Positions 1 through 10,881 of a stretch of DNA of 64,000 nucleotides are shown here, one piece after another (the first letter of the stretch is position 1; every line of letters begins with the position of its first letter). Made by a program: the position numbers and the translations under genes. The DNA is taken from assembly GCA_035610835.1 (NCBI GenBank), contig CM069447.1, forward strand, positions 55,614,048 through 55,678,047. Direction: 5' to 3'. The stretch is from Ophiura sarsii. Taxonomy: Eukaryota; Echinodermata; Ophiuroidea; Amphilepidida; Ophiuridae. The notes under the pieces were generated by a model, which searched no databases, was not told the origin of the DNA, and saw only the letters and a list, made by a program, of their open reading frames with translations.

Positions 1-349
1 TGCGATTTTGAATGTTATCGCTGGTTAAATTCCCTTATACATGTTGAACGTAATCATGCACGATTAGATTATTGCGAATGGTGTCAAATCATTTTAAACG
101 ATTTGTTTTAAAATATCGTCTCATTACTAGTCAGGGCCCGGTGCCAGGGAGTGGTTATGAGAGCGAAAATGTTAAGAAGATCCATATTTGACGATCTGAG
201 GTAATCAAGTAGTCAAATCTGTCTCTAGTATATCCAAATATAGCTACACGTCATGTATGATTATTAACTATCCAGGTAGTCATCTAAACGTACAACTCCT
301 TCTTTTAAAAAAATCTCGAATTATGAAGTTGGTTTAATTTAATTTATAG

Positions 350-466
350 GTGAAATGTTTGAAATACTGGCCGGATGTCGTCACACAAATGGGAGATGTG
401 ACAATTACTCCGATTAAAGAAGAGGAATTTGCAGACTACTTTATCCGATCATTTACTATTGAGCAG
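350..466 (+). CDS. Receptor PTP exon, D1 core (KC..YWPD)
   Basis: 117 nt, phase 0 to 0, after a tttatag acceptor and before gtacat. It reads VKCLKYWPD and then an acidic strand ending in FTIEQ, which is the conserved strand before the WPD loop in all classical PTP domains. Bases 1-349 upstream are intron in which I see no exon. Confidence 0.9.
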
Positions 467-3400
467 GTACATCAACTGTTTAATTTATGTGTATCCGCGT
501 TAAATGACTGTATCCTGTAAATTATGTATGGATCTAATCGATAAAATGGAATATTTTCCAATCTGACTCAATTTTTCCTTTCGATTGTATAGAATCCTAT
601 TGTACCTGACTATTTATTATTGCAATCAATTCATTGACAGCAACGTTCAGCAAAACGAGCAGGCAACTCTTTAGACATTCGTGACATGCTCAAGAACATT
701 TATCAGGAAATATCGTGCCCATTCAAAGTTCTAAGTGAATAAGTATCAAGCAAACCGATTATTAGTCTATATTATGGTTTTTTTTTACAAGGAGTCGACA
801 GGTGAAGTCCGTAAATTGCGTCAATATCATTACACCACGTGGCCCGATATGGGGGTACCGGATTGCCCAGCACCTATCCTAAACTTCATGAAGCTTGTCA
901 ATGACTACAAACCAGATGATGCTGGGCCACCTGTTATCCACTGCAGGTGAGGGTTGAATTGAGGGCCTGGAAGCTACACTGGTGATTTCAGACTACTATA
1001 ACTTTCGATGGTTACTCGATATTATCTATACAATTATCTGCAGTGTCGTAAATTGAGACAAAACTTGGTTAACACGTCTGATAATACTTCAATACTGTTA
1101 TATAAATAATAGTAAAATGTGTTCCGTACAAATGGTGGGCTTTGAACGCGTCGTTAATCTCATTATATTCAGTATTTGGCATCGAAAGAAAATCAACTTT
1201 AAGTAGTCCGTTTTTCAATGTCGTTTGTTGAACCCTTGTGCATGTTGTGTAGGCCTACATATTGTATAAATGCATATTATTTCCATTCTTTTTGAAACGG
1301 CCAACAATTGTAAAGTAAAAACATCGTTTTTATTCTTATCCCTCCTTTTCAGTATGTTTTAAAGATTTCATATTTCAATTGATTTATTTTCCTAGACAAA
1401 TAACCTGCTTCCTTCAAAATCAATAATGGATTAGTATTATTATTACTTTCCATAAAGTGCGGGTGTCGGTCGAACAGGAACTTACATTACTATCGATGCA
1501 ATGATAGAGCAAGGAAAGAGAGAGAGTGCTGTTGATGTGTTTGGCTTTGTTTCAAGCATGAGGCAAAACCGTATGCATATGGTCCAAACGCCGGTGAGTG
1601 GAATCTCCTACATGTTGTCACATATATTCTCTTCTCATCTAACCCAATGAGAAAACGGAAAGTTGCATAACAGTTTTCTTATCAGAGTTTTGTTTTCATT
1701 AAAGAACAATCGTTGCGAGTCCTAACGATACAAAACAGCATCGCATACGATCAATTGAAACTGCTATTATCAATTTTTCAAACAGTGGGCCTTTCGATAA
1801 AGATGAAGAAAACACATACAAACAACGCTTATTTTTCCTGTGACGGTGATGGTCGATATATTTGAATCCACGCTCCTCTCAACCATGCACTCTGCTTTGA
1901 TCTACTTGTCTCCATCATTAGACAATGTTCGTAATTTTCATATTGGATGGCTCTCGGAATGCGCGCATCTCTCTTTCAAGATCAATGTTGTCAAATGAAA
2001 TCGGAGTAAATGTTATTTAATGTTTATTGTCACAGGAACAGTACCAGTTCATCTTTGACGCTTTACTCGAGAACGTGTTTTGCGGTGACACTTTGTATTC
2101 GAGCACATCATTTGGAACAGAGTTTTCTAAACTCACAAAGATTGATCGCAAAACGGGCAAATCTGGTCTTATGAAGCAGTTTGAGGTAAGGCAAAGTAAA
2201 CAAAATGAGCTTAGAGACCTAAACATCACAATAGACCTTAACATCCAGGTAAACTTAGTTGCTCATCCTCTTTTTCGATGGACGAGACGGAAAACCATGC
2301 GTGAAACTACACAGTGCTGTCGATATAGTGTTTACAGCAATTGATTATTTTTCAATATCATCTTTTAAATAAATTACCGTTTGTTTTGCGCTCCTTAAAC
2401 TCAGCAGATCAATCTAAATTCGATTTTATAGTTTACGTTGTACAACGTGTCCGATCAAAACTGGGTCAAACAAAAATGGTTAGCTAATATCTTCATTTAT
2501 TGTGATATTTTATTTTGTGGAGGAAAAGTGTATGTAATTGTTCTTCACCGTCTTAACTTCATGTTAATCAACTTTTTAGATACATAGTGCCGTATTCTCG
2601 TTTAAACGCGGTTTTAAGCTAAACACGCGTTAAACTCGGACTTTAAACACATCGCTGAACTAAACGAAATTCTCAAAAAATTGTCTTACTTTAACATGCG
2701 TCTAACTCACGTTTAACGCTCGTTTAACTGAACCCTTTAAATGATTTACTTAACTGTGCCCATCAGTGTAGGCTGACGTGCAGATCATGTAGTCTTACAA
2801 GTACTCGTGCATTTGAGGAATTCGGTCGATATCTATACACAACAAGATTGATGGTTCTTAGTGATTTATACAGACAAAAGATTTAAAAAGGGGTATACGC
2901 ACCTCAATTCTGACGTTTTCACGAAAATGACGTCATCGCACGGTCAAAATTGTTGGCGCCCCTTCATAAATTGTGTGGTACAGCCGGAATAATATATGCA
3001 CCAATTTGTAGAGCTGTATCAGAAATGTCACGATAAGGCCTAAAATCTACAGTAACAGACTACACTACATTCACAGGTTTATTAATTCCATATAAAGAAG
3101 TCGTATGCTTTAATGCTCTATGGAAAGATCCGTTACTACTCAGACTTTACCATAATTTATGTTTACTAAACCGTAGGCATTGGAGAAACTTACTGCGTGG
3201 CCCGATGAGGTTAATTACCACGGAGGCACAAACTCGCTCAACGTTGAGAAGAATAGATTCCCAGATATCATACCAAGTAAGTTTTAATATAACTCTGAAA
3301 GTCTTGTGTCATTTTTTGAAATGCATTATGAACACCCATGAAACACAACAGTTAAAACACGCCAACAAAATAGTCAGCTTTGTAGACTATATATGCGTCC

Positions 3401-6400
3401 TCATAGTCATCCTGGTTACCGGTTCGATTCCTCACTTCATAGCAACCCTTTCAGTTTGTGTAGCGTTCATTATCATTGCTCTTTATGTCATATTACTTGC
3501 TTTCAGCGGACAGCAAACGTCCATATCTGATGACAGAAGTCGATGAGAACAGCACCAATTACATAAATGCCGCTTATATAGATGTAAGTTGATGAATCAG
3601 TTTGTTCTTTTTAAAGTAAATTTTGTTTCTGATGCCAAGACATTTCAGTAAACTTATAATAATAATTTTTGCCGAACCAATTAATTGATTATAGGTCAGA
3701 GGCGCATGTGTTCTTTTCAAGAGAAATCTGATAGGCGAATATATTACTAATAGAAAGACATATTTAGGAGATTTGTTTACATGGGATTAATCCGTTTGGG
3801 TGATTAGAAGCCCCCAATTATACTGACTATACTTGAGTAACATAAAAGTCAAGTTCAGATATCGATTTTGTACTGTTACGTGAATTGTAATCTTTTATTT
3901 TGTATGATTGTTACGATTTTTCATCTATTTATTCATAATAAAATGTCGACGCCTTTTTAAATTTCCTGTAGACTATGACATATTCACGTTAAAATATATC
4001 ACACATTGAATATTAATTCGTCAAAAAGGTGGTCTTATTTGACAAATTAAACATTTGACATGTAAGGTTCGTCTGTTAAGAAATATTTTGTAATGCTGAA
4101 CAATTATGTTTTAATGATAAATGACCAATTAGTAGTATTTTTAATTAATTTTCAACATAGCAAATATGTTCACGACTCACGATATTTGACTTTCAATGAC
4201 AAATGAATGAATTACAAAGTAACTGAAAAATTGAAAGAATAATTTGTAATCAATAATTAGTCATTTAGTATGAATGACAAATTAAATGGCAATTAAATGA
4301 CTATTCTTAATTTGTCATTTCATTAATAATTAGTCATTTAATTTGTCATTTCAATTGTCATTCACTCATTGGTCATTAAAAGTTAAATATATTTCAGTCA
4401 AGGAAATGTTTGTTACGATAAAAATTAACTAGAAACACTCTATTGTTCTTTTAGCATCACAAATAAATGTGCACCATTATACAGAACATTTCTTGAATCA
4501 AGTTTTTCATTTGTCAAATAAGACCACATTTTTGACGAATTAATATTCTCTGTGCACAGCTGGATGAAGCTCCTGAATATGTTTTCTAGAGGTTCGTTTA
4601 TTAACACTATAAGAGTCTATGAAAATAACACTCGATCGTATTACGTTTGACTGGATTTCTACTAAATAAATGTCCTATTATGTTAGACCCTTTTATGTGT
4701 ATATGAACCATTTTATCGCGTGATGTGTTTAAATGGAGTATTCACATTTTGACACCCTGCTAAGTAACGAGCTGTTGTTTTACGCCTCGCTTTCATTTCG
4801 ATTTGGTTTTCATCATACTAAATAGTAAGGCACTTCAAGGTAGAATTGTATGAATTAAGTCAGTCTTACCATGCGTATTATGTTTATACCACGTAATACG
4901 ATACGAAATGGTACAGTTTCGAAAAAACTTATGGCTCATTGCTTTTATGGGTTTTTAATGTTTGTCTTGCAATATCAGAGTTATCGTGTACGAGACCAGC
5001 ATATTGTGACACAGATTCCTCTTCCAGAGACAGTCGCTGACACATGGCGTATGGTTTTAGACTACAACTTCTCCTCCATTGTTATGATTAACACGTTGGA
5101 CTACAAGGAACCGGTGCGTATACAAATTGGTATCATTAATATGCAACACTAACATTTGTGAGTTCCGGAAAGCTTCGGAGATCATATCGTCAATGTCCGT
5201 ACATATGCTACATGTGGTTTTGCGCAAATAAATGGCTTTAGCTGAAGTGACTTACATGTATATGTTTAAATTCGTATTCTCTGAGGACTTAGACATGGGC
5301 ATTTCGATATTTTGTTATGTCGATTTAAATCAAACATAAATCATGCTGTATCGATCTATCTATCGATGATCTTGTCCTATTAGAAAATATAATCCTGGTG
5401 TATTCGATTTCATCAGGTGATACTATATGACTTGTACAAATAATATTGTAAAGAGAGTCTGATTCAGAACAGGGAGCTTATATAATGGGAGAGGTCACTC
5501 CACCGACAAAATTTCGCCTACTAAAACCAAATTCACGGGTGAAGGATTTGTACGGGGCTCACTATCATGGTCGTAGCGAACCAGACGACCTAAGACGTGG
5601 TTGATTTTATCGGCTCAAAACATGATTTGTGGCACAAAAATAGTACATCAATGGTAAAAAAAAGCTGATTGTGATTTAGAGTAGAACTGATTTGTTTTGA
5701 TGATGGCAGAATTTAGTTCTTATAATTATGACACGAAACGTTCAGAATTTGTTATTTGAAATTAATTTACGTAGAACAAAATACGAATTTTAAATTGTGG
5801 ATGGCTTCGTCTGGCAGTGACAGAGGAGGGGCGCGGCGTTATTTGCATTTTATGAATATTGTAATCAGATCAGTTGGGAATGACGCGTGACGCCGGATCG
5901 CGACGATCACATCGTGTGAGATCATGAATAGTCATAACTGAATATTCAGTCACAACGAATGATTGACAGTTTAAGGATTGATAGAGTGCGCTATACTGAA
6001 CCAGTGGCACCGGCCTGACTGAACCAAATCTAAACAATAGGCAGATAAGAGAGACATACACCTGTTCAGAACCCCTTAGACTAGTCCACGCGCGCGCTGC
6101 CCTAACTGTATATAGGTAACGACACGTGTAAGTTCTGTCATATCAGAAGGGTTGTCATTCGAATTATAATGTATTTGTGTACTGTTTCTCTACAGAACAT
6201 GGCCAAGTATTGGCCTGATAAAGGGATGACGGCAACATTTGGGCCCCTGTCAGTGACATGCATGGCAGAAGAAGAACGTCCACACGATGTCATCATGAGA
6301 ACATTCTGTGTATCCAATTATCAGAATAAAGTACGATATGTTATCTTTTAATATAATATCATGTAACAAACACGATTCATTCACTGTTATTTTTCAACCA

Positions 6401-9151
6401 ATGATAAAGTGCATTGAAAATGTGATATTTACGGTATTCGTACGCGTCGTGTGTAAACACACTGCGCGCTAAGTTTTGATTCGTTGCTCGCGAAACACGG
6501 GCTAGCCGATTATTACTGCGGGTGCTATTAAACATGTTTACATTTATATTCGTTGAGAAGCACAAAAGTAAGGCACAGTATCGTTTTAAAAAAAAAAATA
6601 TTGACGTGCATGAATTAAGTCAATACCTGTGTACATGTATGTTTTAATTCTCGAAAAAGAAAATTTGAGCAGATGTCGATATGCGCCCAACAACACTCCC
6701 CCTACCGGGTCGTGTTATTATTCACACATCGCCATCAGCATTGATCATGTTGACATTTCTAATTTTACTCGAAACAACACGTATAATTGACTTAGAATTG
6801 CCACGGCTTTATTAGTAAGTTCTATTGCAATGCGTTGTACATTGCCAATTAAATCGTAGTTGCGATACCGCACACCATGGCCAAAAGCGATATTGCAATG
6901 GTGTAACCCTGATAGCGATTACCATTACTGTCTATTGGCAATAATATATCTCCACATCTTCATGATCTTGTCACAGAGTGGTGGAAAGCGTACTATCTGT
7001 CATTTCTCATTACGTAACTGGCCGGCAGAAAATGACGAACCCAGATCGGTAGATTCCGTTATTGCTTTGATGAACCATCTCTCGACGTGGAAGGAACAAT
7101 GTGGGAATGATCGGGTCGTTGTACAATGCATGTAAGATATATCATGATAGCTAGTGTTTTATACCATAAGTAACACCATGGTAACACGTAAGGTCAATGG
7201 TGTAAGACTACAACAAATATTGCTAATTTGGGATTAGGCAGCTTTATTCCGCAATGGATCAGTAGTATTAGTATCAGCTGAATAAATAAGCTTTCATTTG
7301 CATTTTATTGCGTTCCAATTGGTTATTTAGAACGGGAGATATGCTTCAGCAAACATGAGGAAGCAAAATCGGCTAGGTGCAAATGCAAATGAAAGCTTAT
7401 TTACTCAGCTTTCGTAATACATCAAGATTAGACCCGTGTGTTCCTGTCCTTTTAAGATATCTTATGTGCCCGGAGTGTTAACATTTGTTTGGGGTCACCC
7501 TGTATACCCTACAGAGATGGCGTTGGAGCATCCTGTGCGTTCTGTGCAATCATGATCGTTCTTGAAAAGTTAGAGTATGAGCCACAGATTGACGTTTTGC
7601 AAACCGTAAGAAGACTTCGCCTGAGCAGACCCCAAGCCGTACGTAATTTGGTAAGTCAAATGAATAAACATTTTTACGAATCATTGTTAATTTGTCTTGT
7701 GACATATCTCAAATAACTACTCTTGCTAAGAGGATAACTGAAATAACAATATAACTTTGCATGTATGTGTTTTGAATATTTTTAACCAACTTTGTACAAA
7801 GAACAAGTATATGGAATATTTCCTACCACTTTAACATTGTGTTCACGTGATTTAACTTGGCAATATGTAAACTGTACGGTTAGTTCATTTTGTATATTAA
7901 ATGGAAGAATGAATTCATTGGTTATGTCAGATGCATCATGATTTTTATCGACTAAAGATTGCTGATGACAGGCGTGCACCTAGCGTCCCTGTGTATGGCC
8001 ACCATCTATAAAAATTGCGGACCAAATAGAGGAAAATGCTGGTTCCCTGCTTCAATGGGCTCAACACAACTCATCCATAGATGAAGGTACGAGCAAATCA
8101 TGTCATCACGTTGATTTGCTGGCATAAAACTTATGCATATTGATGAATGCGATGACGTGAAATAATCCACAAATAAATTCGGTCAATGCCAGCGTTACGT
8201 TTAGAACGATACTAAATCCTCATTGCGCCGTAGCCATGGCAACGCGATAATGCATTCGGTTCTTGTGTTGATCGTTATTTCCCGTTTGTGATAACAGAGC
8301 GACAACGTACTGTGGTGTAAAGTCGATTCCCGTTTTGGAGAACACTGTACCTGCCCCTATGAATGAGTTGGCGCGGGGATCCAGGGTGCAGGGAACCATC
8401 ATAATAGACATGATAGAGGGACTGGGGAAATAATACCTTCAAATTGCAGTACGTCGAACGATCGTCACGACGCGCAGAGGGAGGTACTAAAATAGGGAAG
8501 ACATGAAGGATCGAGTCTAGCGTTTATGCATGTAAACTGCTCACAAAAAGTATCGTAACACTTAGAAATGATCCAATATATAACGGCTCGAAAGGATATG
8601 CATTAATCGAAGCAAATAACCAAGTGCATAATTTTGTTCTGCGTATTTTGACACCTCAATCGTTGAGATACGATGTTGCGGAGCGGAGTTATTGTCATTT
8701 CAATGATCGTGGGTGCAGTTTCCAATGTGACACTCGTCCCTATTGAAAATCACGAATCTGATCATTCTAAACAGTAATGCAAACCTCTTTCTATAGGGTG
8801 ATTGCCACTTTTGAAACTGGACCCACGACCATTGAAATGACAATAACTCCGCTCTGCAACATCGTATCTCATCGATCGAGGTGTCAAAATACGCAGAACA
8901 AAATGATGCACTTGGTTATTTGCTTCGATTAATGCATACCCTTTCGAGCCGTTATATATTGGATCATTTCTAAGTGTTACGATACTTTTTGTGAGCAGTT
9001 TATGTTGGTTGGTACATACAGTGTGCAGACAGTGATATGCCAATGAAAATAATACATTTCTTTCTCTCATTTTCAGGCGCAGTATACATTCTGCTACAAG
9101 GTTATTGCAGCCCATCTCAGTTCTGATCGATATATGCCAATTTGTAAATAG
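350..9151 (+). CDS. Receptor-type protein tyrosine phosphatase, 3' part of gene (11 exons, D1 partial + D2 complete)
   Basis: Joined exons 350-466, 792-946, 1458-1593, 2036-2185, 3177-3276, 3507-3583, 4979-5113, 6196-6330, 6977-7131, 7515-7650 and 9077-9151 give 456 codons plus a stop. All junctions are GT/AG and all phases agree. The product is the cytoplasmic part of a transmembrane receptor PTP that removes phosphate from phosphotyrosine. The membrane-proximal D1 keeps the YWPD motif, the WPD loop (TTWPDMGVP), the signature [10 protein letters not shown] and the Q-loop (EQYQFI), so it should be active. The membrane-distal D2 has KNRF, WPA instead of WPD, and QCIDGVGAS in place of the signature, so it is predicted catalytically dead and regulatory. 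The extracellular, membrane and early D1 exons lie before the window. The subtype is uncertain; D2 looks closest to R2-type receptors, and that is my inference. Confidence 0.93.
792..946 (+). CDS. Receptor PTP exon, D1 WPD loop
   Basis: 155 nt, phase 0 in, 2 nt left over. It contains [15 protein letters not shown], with the general-acid Asp of the WPD loop, and ends in VIHC plus AG, so the intron cuts between the catalytic Cys and the next Ser. The donor is gtgagg. The acceptor follows a T-run. Confidence 0.95.
1458..1593 (+). CDS. Receptor PTP exon, D1 catalytic signature
   Basis: 136 nt. The first base completes the Ser codon, then AGVGRTG follows, giving [10 protein letters not shown] across the junction. 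The phosphate-binding Arg is present. It ends with MVQTP and donor gtgagt. The nucleophile and its loop are intact, so D1 should be active. Confidence 0.95.
2036..2185 (+). CDS. Receptor PTP exon, D1 end and inter-domain linker
   Basis: 150 nt, phase 0 to 0. It begins [10 protein letters not shown], the C-terminal helix and Q-loop of D1, and runs into a basic linker ending MKQFE before gtaagg. The acceptor is ttattgtcacag. Confidence 0.92.
2584..2860 (-). repeat. Fragment of GGGCCGTATTCTCGTAC repeat family
   Basis: Begins with GCCGTATTCTCGT, then strings of GTTTAAACGCG-like motifs, and ends with a stretch matching the centre of the intact element at 12254-12753 in reverse orientation (around GCTGACGTGC and TTCGGTCGATATC). 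It is intronic in the phosphatase gene. Confidence 0.75.
3177..3276 (+). CDS. Receptor PTP exon, linker and D2 KNRF motif
   Basis: 100 nt, phase 0 in, 1 nt left over. It reads ALEKLTAW at the start and [10 protein letters not shown] at the end. KNRF corresponds to the KNRY phosphotyrosine-recognition loop of active domains, with Tyr changed to Phe. The donor is gtaagt. Confidence 0.88.
3507..3583 (+). CDS. Receptor PTP exon, D2 NYINAAYID
   Basis: 77 nt. Two bases complete a Thr codon, then the exon runs to NYINAAYID before gtaagt. NYINA is a near-universal PTP motif. The acceptor is cttgctttcag. The next intron carries a 541-bp TIR element at 4008-4548. Confidence 0.9.
4008..4548. mobile_element. 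541-bp element with 40-bp terminal inverted repeats
   Basis: Left end 4008-4047 and right end 4509-4548 are inverted copies of about 40 bp with two mismatches (core GTGGTCTTATTTGACAAAT). The middle is full of short palindromic TGACAAATTAAATG-type motifs. No coding capacity, so a MITE. It lies in the D2 intron 3584-4978 of the phosphatase gene. Confidence 0.85.
4979..5113 (+). CDS. Receptor PTP exon, D2 RDxxIVTQ..PLPxTVADxWRM
   Basis: 135 nt, phase 0 to 0. It starts [18 protein letters not shown] and continues through ADTWRMV to SIVMIN, matching the conserved substrate-approach region of classical PTP domains. The acceptor is aatatcag and the donor gtgcgt. Confidence 0.92.
6196..6330 (+). CDS. 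Receptor PTP exon, D2 YWPDKG
   Basis: 135 nt, phase 0 to 0. It reads [10 protein letters not shown] near the start and ends with SNYQNK before gtacga. It is the D2 counterpart of the 350-466 exon. The acceptor is ctctacag. I see no exon in the 1.1-kb intron before it. Confidence 0.92.
6977..7131 (+). CDS. Receptor PTP exon, D2 degenerate WPD loop
   Basis: 155 nt, the same length and phase as the D1 WPD exon. [10 protein letters not shown] replaces the WPD loop, so the general acid is lost. It ends RVVVQC plus AT, where active domains read VHC, so the signature His is Gln. The donor is gtaaga. Confidence 0.92.
7276..7410. repeat. Small inverted repeat, 30-bp arms
   Basis: 7276-7305 and 7381-7410 are inverted copies around AATAAGCTTTCATTTGCATT with one or two mismatches and a 75-bp loop. 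It lies in the phosphatase intron between exons 6977-7131 and 7515-7650. Probably a MITE remnant. Confidence 0.7.
7515..7650 (+). CDS. Receptor PTP exon, D2 degenerate signature
   Basis: 136 nt, the same length and phase as the D1 signature exon. The joined reading is [12 protein letters not shown], so the signature Arg is Ala while the Cys remains. It continues through a helix to RPQAVRNL before gtaagt. D2 is therefore a pseudophosphatase by sequence. Confidence 0.92.
8535..9000. mobile_element. Fold-back element with TA target duplication (Tc1/mariner-like MITE)
   Basis: The two halves are near-perfect inverted copies of about 200 bp (8535-8745 and 8790-9000) starting AACTGCTCACAAAAAG. TA flanks both ends (8533-8534 and 9001-9002), as expected for Tc1/mariner insertions. 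No transposase is present. It ends 76 bp before the last phosphatase exon. Confidence 0.85.
9077..9151 (+). CDS. Receptor PTP terminal exon with stop codon
   Basis: 75 nt, phase 0, acceptor cattttcag. It starts [14 protein letters not shown], which fits the last D2 helix directly after AVRNL, and ends MPICK then TAG. The 1.43-kb intron before it contains a fold-back element at 8535-9000. Degenerate copies of this exon follow it in tandem. Confidence 0.88.
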   Translation, partial: AQYTFCYKVIAAHLSSDRYMPICK

Positions 9152-9191
9152 ACATATAGGTTAAACACAGGAAAGTCACTTGCAGTTATGT

Positions 9192-9830
9192 CTATTTTGC
9201 TACAAGGCTATTGGAGCAAATCTTAACTCTGATGCAACCTATGCCAACTTATTATTAGACATAGGTTAAAACACAGGAAAGTCACTGTAGTTAAATATAT
9301 TCAGCTACAAGGCTATTGGAGAAAATCCCATCTGTAATGTGATCTATGCAAACTTGTAAATAGACATATAGGTTAAACACAGGAAAGTCACTTGTAGTTA
9401 TGTCTATTTTGCTACAAGGCAGGAAAATATCTTGTATTTTTGTGTATTTTGCTACAAAGCTATTGGAGCAAATGCTATCTTTGATGCGATCTATGCGAAC
9501 TTGTAAACAGAGATGGTAAAGGTTAGATAAGTCATTTAAAGCGGACACCTTTTTTATACTAAGCAATATTAAACATGCTGATCAATTTTAATGTGAGTTG
9601 TGATTTGCACCATTGTACACAGAGTTAAAACTTAATTGTATTTCTTGCCAAATGAATGCTAACCATTCATTGCTTGATAATTATATATTTGTGGCTAAAT
9701 GTTTTCATGAATAATTAGATAGGCGGTTTTAAAGACAAGGGCCATTAGGGCATATTTCAACTCTAAAGCTACTTATGAAAACTTGTAAATAGAGAAACGT
9801 GTTAATACACAGCGGTTGTATTATTATTTC
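9192..9830 (+). repeat. Degenerate tandem copies of the phosphatase last exon and 3' UTR
   Basis: The terminal exon core GCTACAAGG..ATTG plus GACATAGGTTAAACACAGG repeats about every 106 bp: occurrences near 9094, 9199, 9304, 9411 and 9451, with a weaker copy at 9730-9830. Copies at 9199 and 9304 still resemble FCYKAIGAN in translation but carry early stops. Confidence 0.8.
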
Positions 9831-9884
9831 AGCGTTATAATCATGTATCATTATCATATGGTAATTTAATATAATCAGTAATTA

Positions 9885-10881
9885 TACGGGGGTCATTCAA
9901 TAAGGTCTACCTCCTCACTCATAACATCGATACTATGAATGTCAGCCTCCTGACAATTGTCATGATTATAGCTCTGAATCATAGCTACACATTTATAGAT
10001 AATCATTATAGATATCTGTTTGGTTTTGTTATGATGCGGTCAAAGCCAGAGAGAGACTTTTGACAACGGAAAAGGACAATTACCTTTAAAATAATATTAT
10101 ATGTTTTTCGACGTTTTTCCGTATTGTATGGTTAGATATAAGAGCACGATTTAAATACTGCAAATGGAAAACAATTAATGATTCTTGTAGGCTTTCAAAT
10201 AGTGTAATATCAACTCGAAAGTATTGCTATGCCGTTAGCATACTGGAATAATCAGGCAAATAGTCGTTGTTACAAGTCCTGCCACAGTGATGCCTCGTAT
10301 GTTAAATCGTTAACATGATAATCACGTTATGAGTTTCCTTATGTATAATCTTCAGAATAGTCAACAAGGTAGTCAATGGTAGAAAATGATATCTTCGAGG
10401 GACTTGTAATCCCTCCATTAAGTCTTGTATATTGAATATCTCTGAGTTCTTATGAAAATCAAATATGATTTTTGCAGGCTCTCTAGGGGAAGCGTAAACT
10501 TAATGGTTGTCCTGATCTGGCTCTGGCTAGTCAGAGGGCATATTGTTTTCTAAGAAATCAGTCACTTTTATAGTTTATAGTCTGTTAAAGAGATATCTAA
10601 CATTTAGAATGATTATAATTAACCGATTTATTATCTTAGAATTCGCAAAATGAATAGCACTAAGGCGATAGTTTGCTGTTTTTCATCCGTTTCCGTCACA
10701 CTAAATGGAAGTTTGGTTTTCACTGCATGTCCAGAAAAATACAACCAATAGTCCGATCAATTTAGAATGAATTTGTAGGTAAGGTTCAGCGTTACAATTG
10801 TGTAATGTTTCTTAAGACTGGCTTATATAATAATAATAACGTTATGAGGTAGGAGGTAGAACTTATTTAATGACCCTCGTA
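9885..10881. mobile_element. About 1-kb TIR element, TA-flanked, TACGAGGGTCATT ends
   Basis: Left end reads TACGGGGGTCATTCAATAAG and right end is its inverted copy, TACGAGGGTCATTAAATAAG. Homology extends about 40 bp, through a conserved CTACCTCC. TA at both edges fits a Tc1/mariner-type insertion. I recognise no transposase inside, so a non-autonomous or decayed copy. Confidence 0.8.

Noticed and set aside
735..950. 71-residue ORF with its own ATG at 735
   Set aside because: The ATG is intronic; the phosphatase exon starts at 792 after the acceptor.
3418..3432. GGTTCGATTCC as a tRNA B box
   Set aside because: No A box or foldable tRNA upstream.
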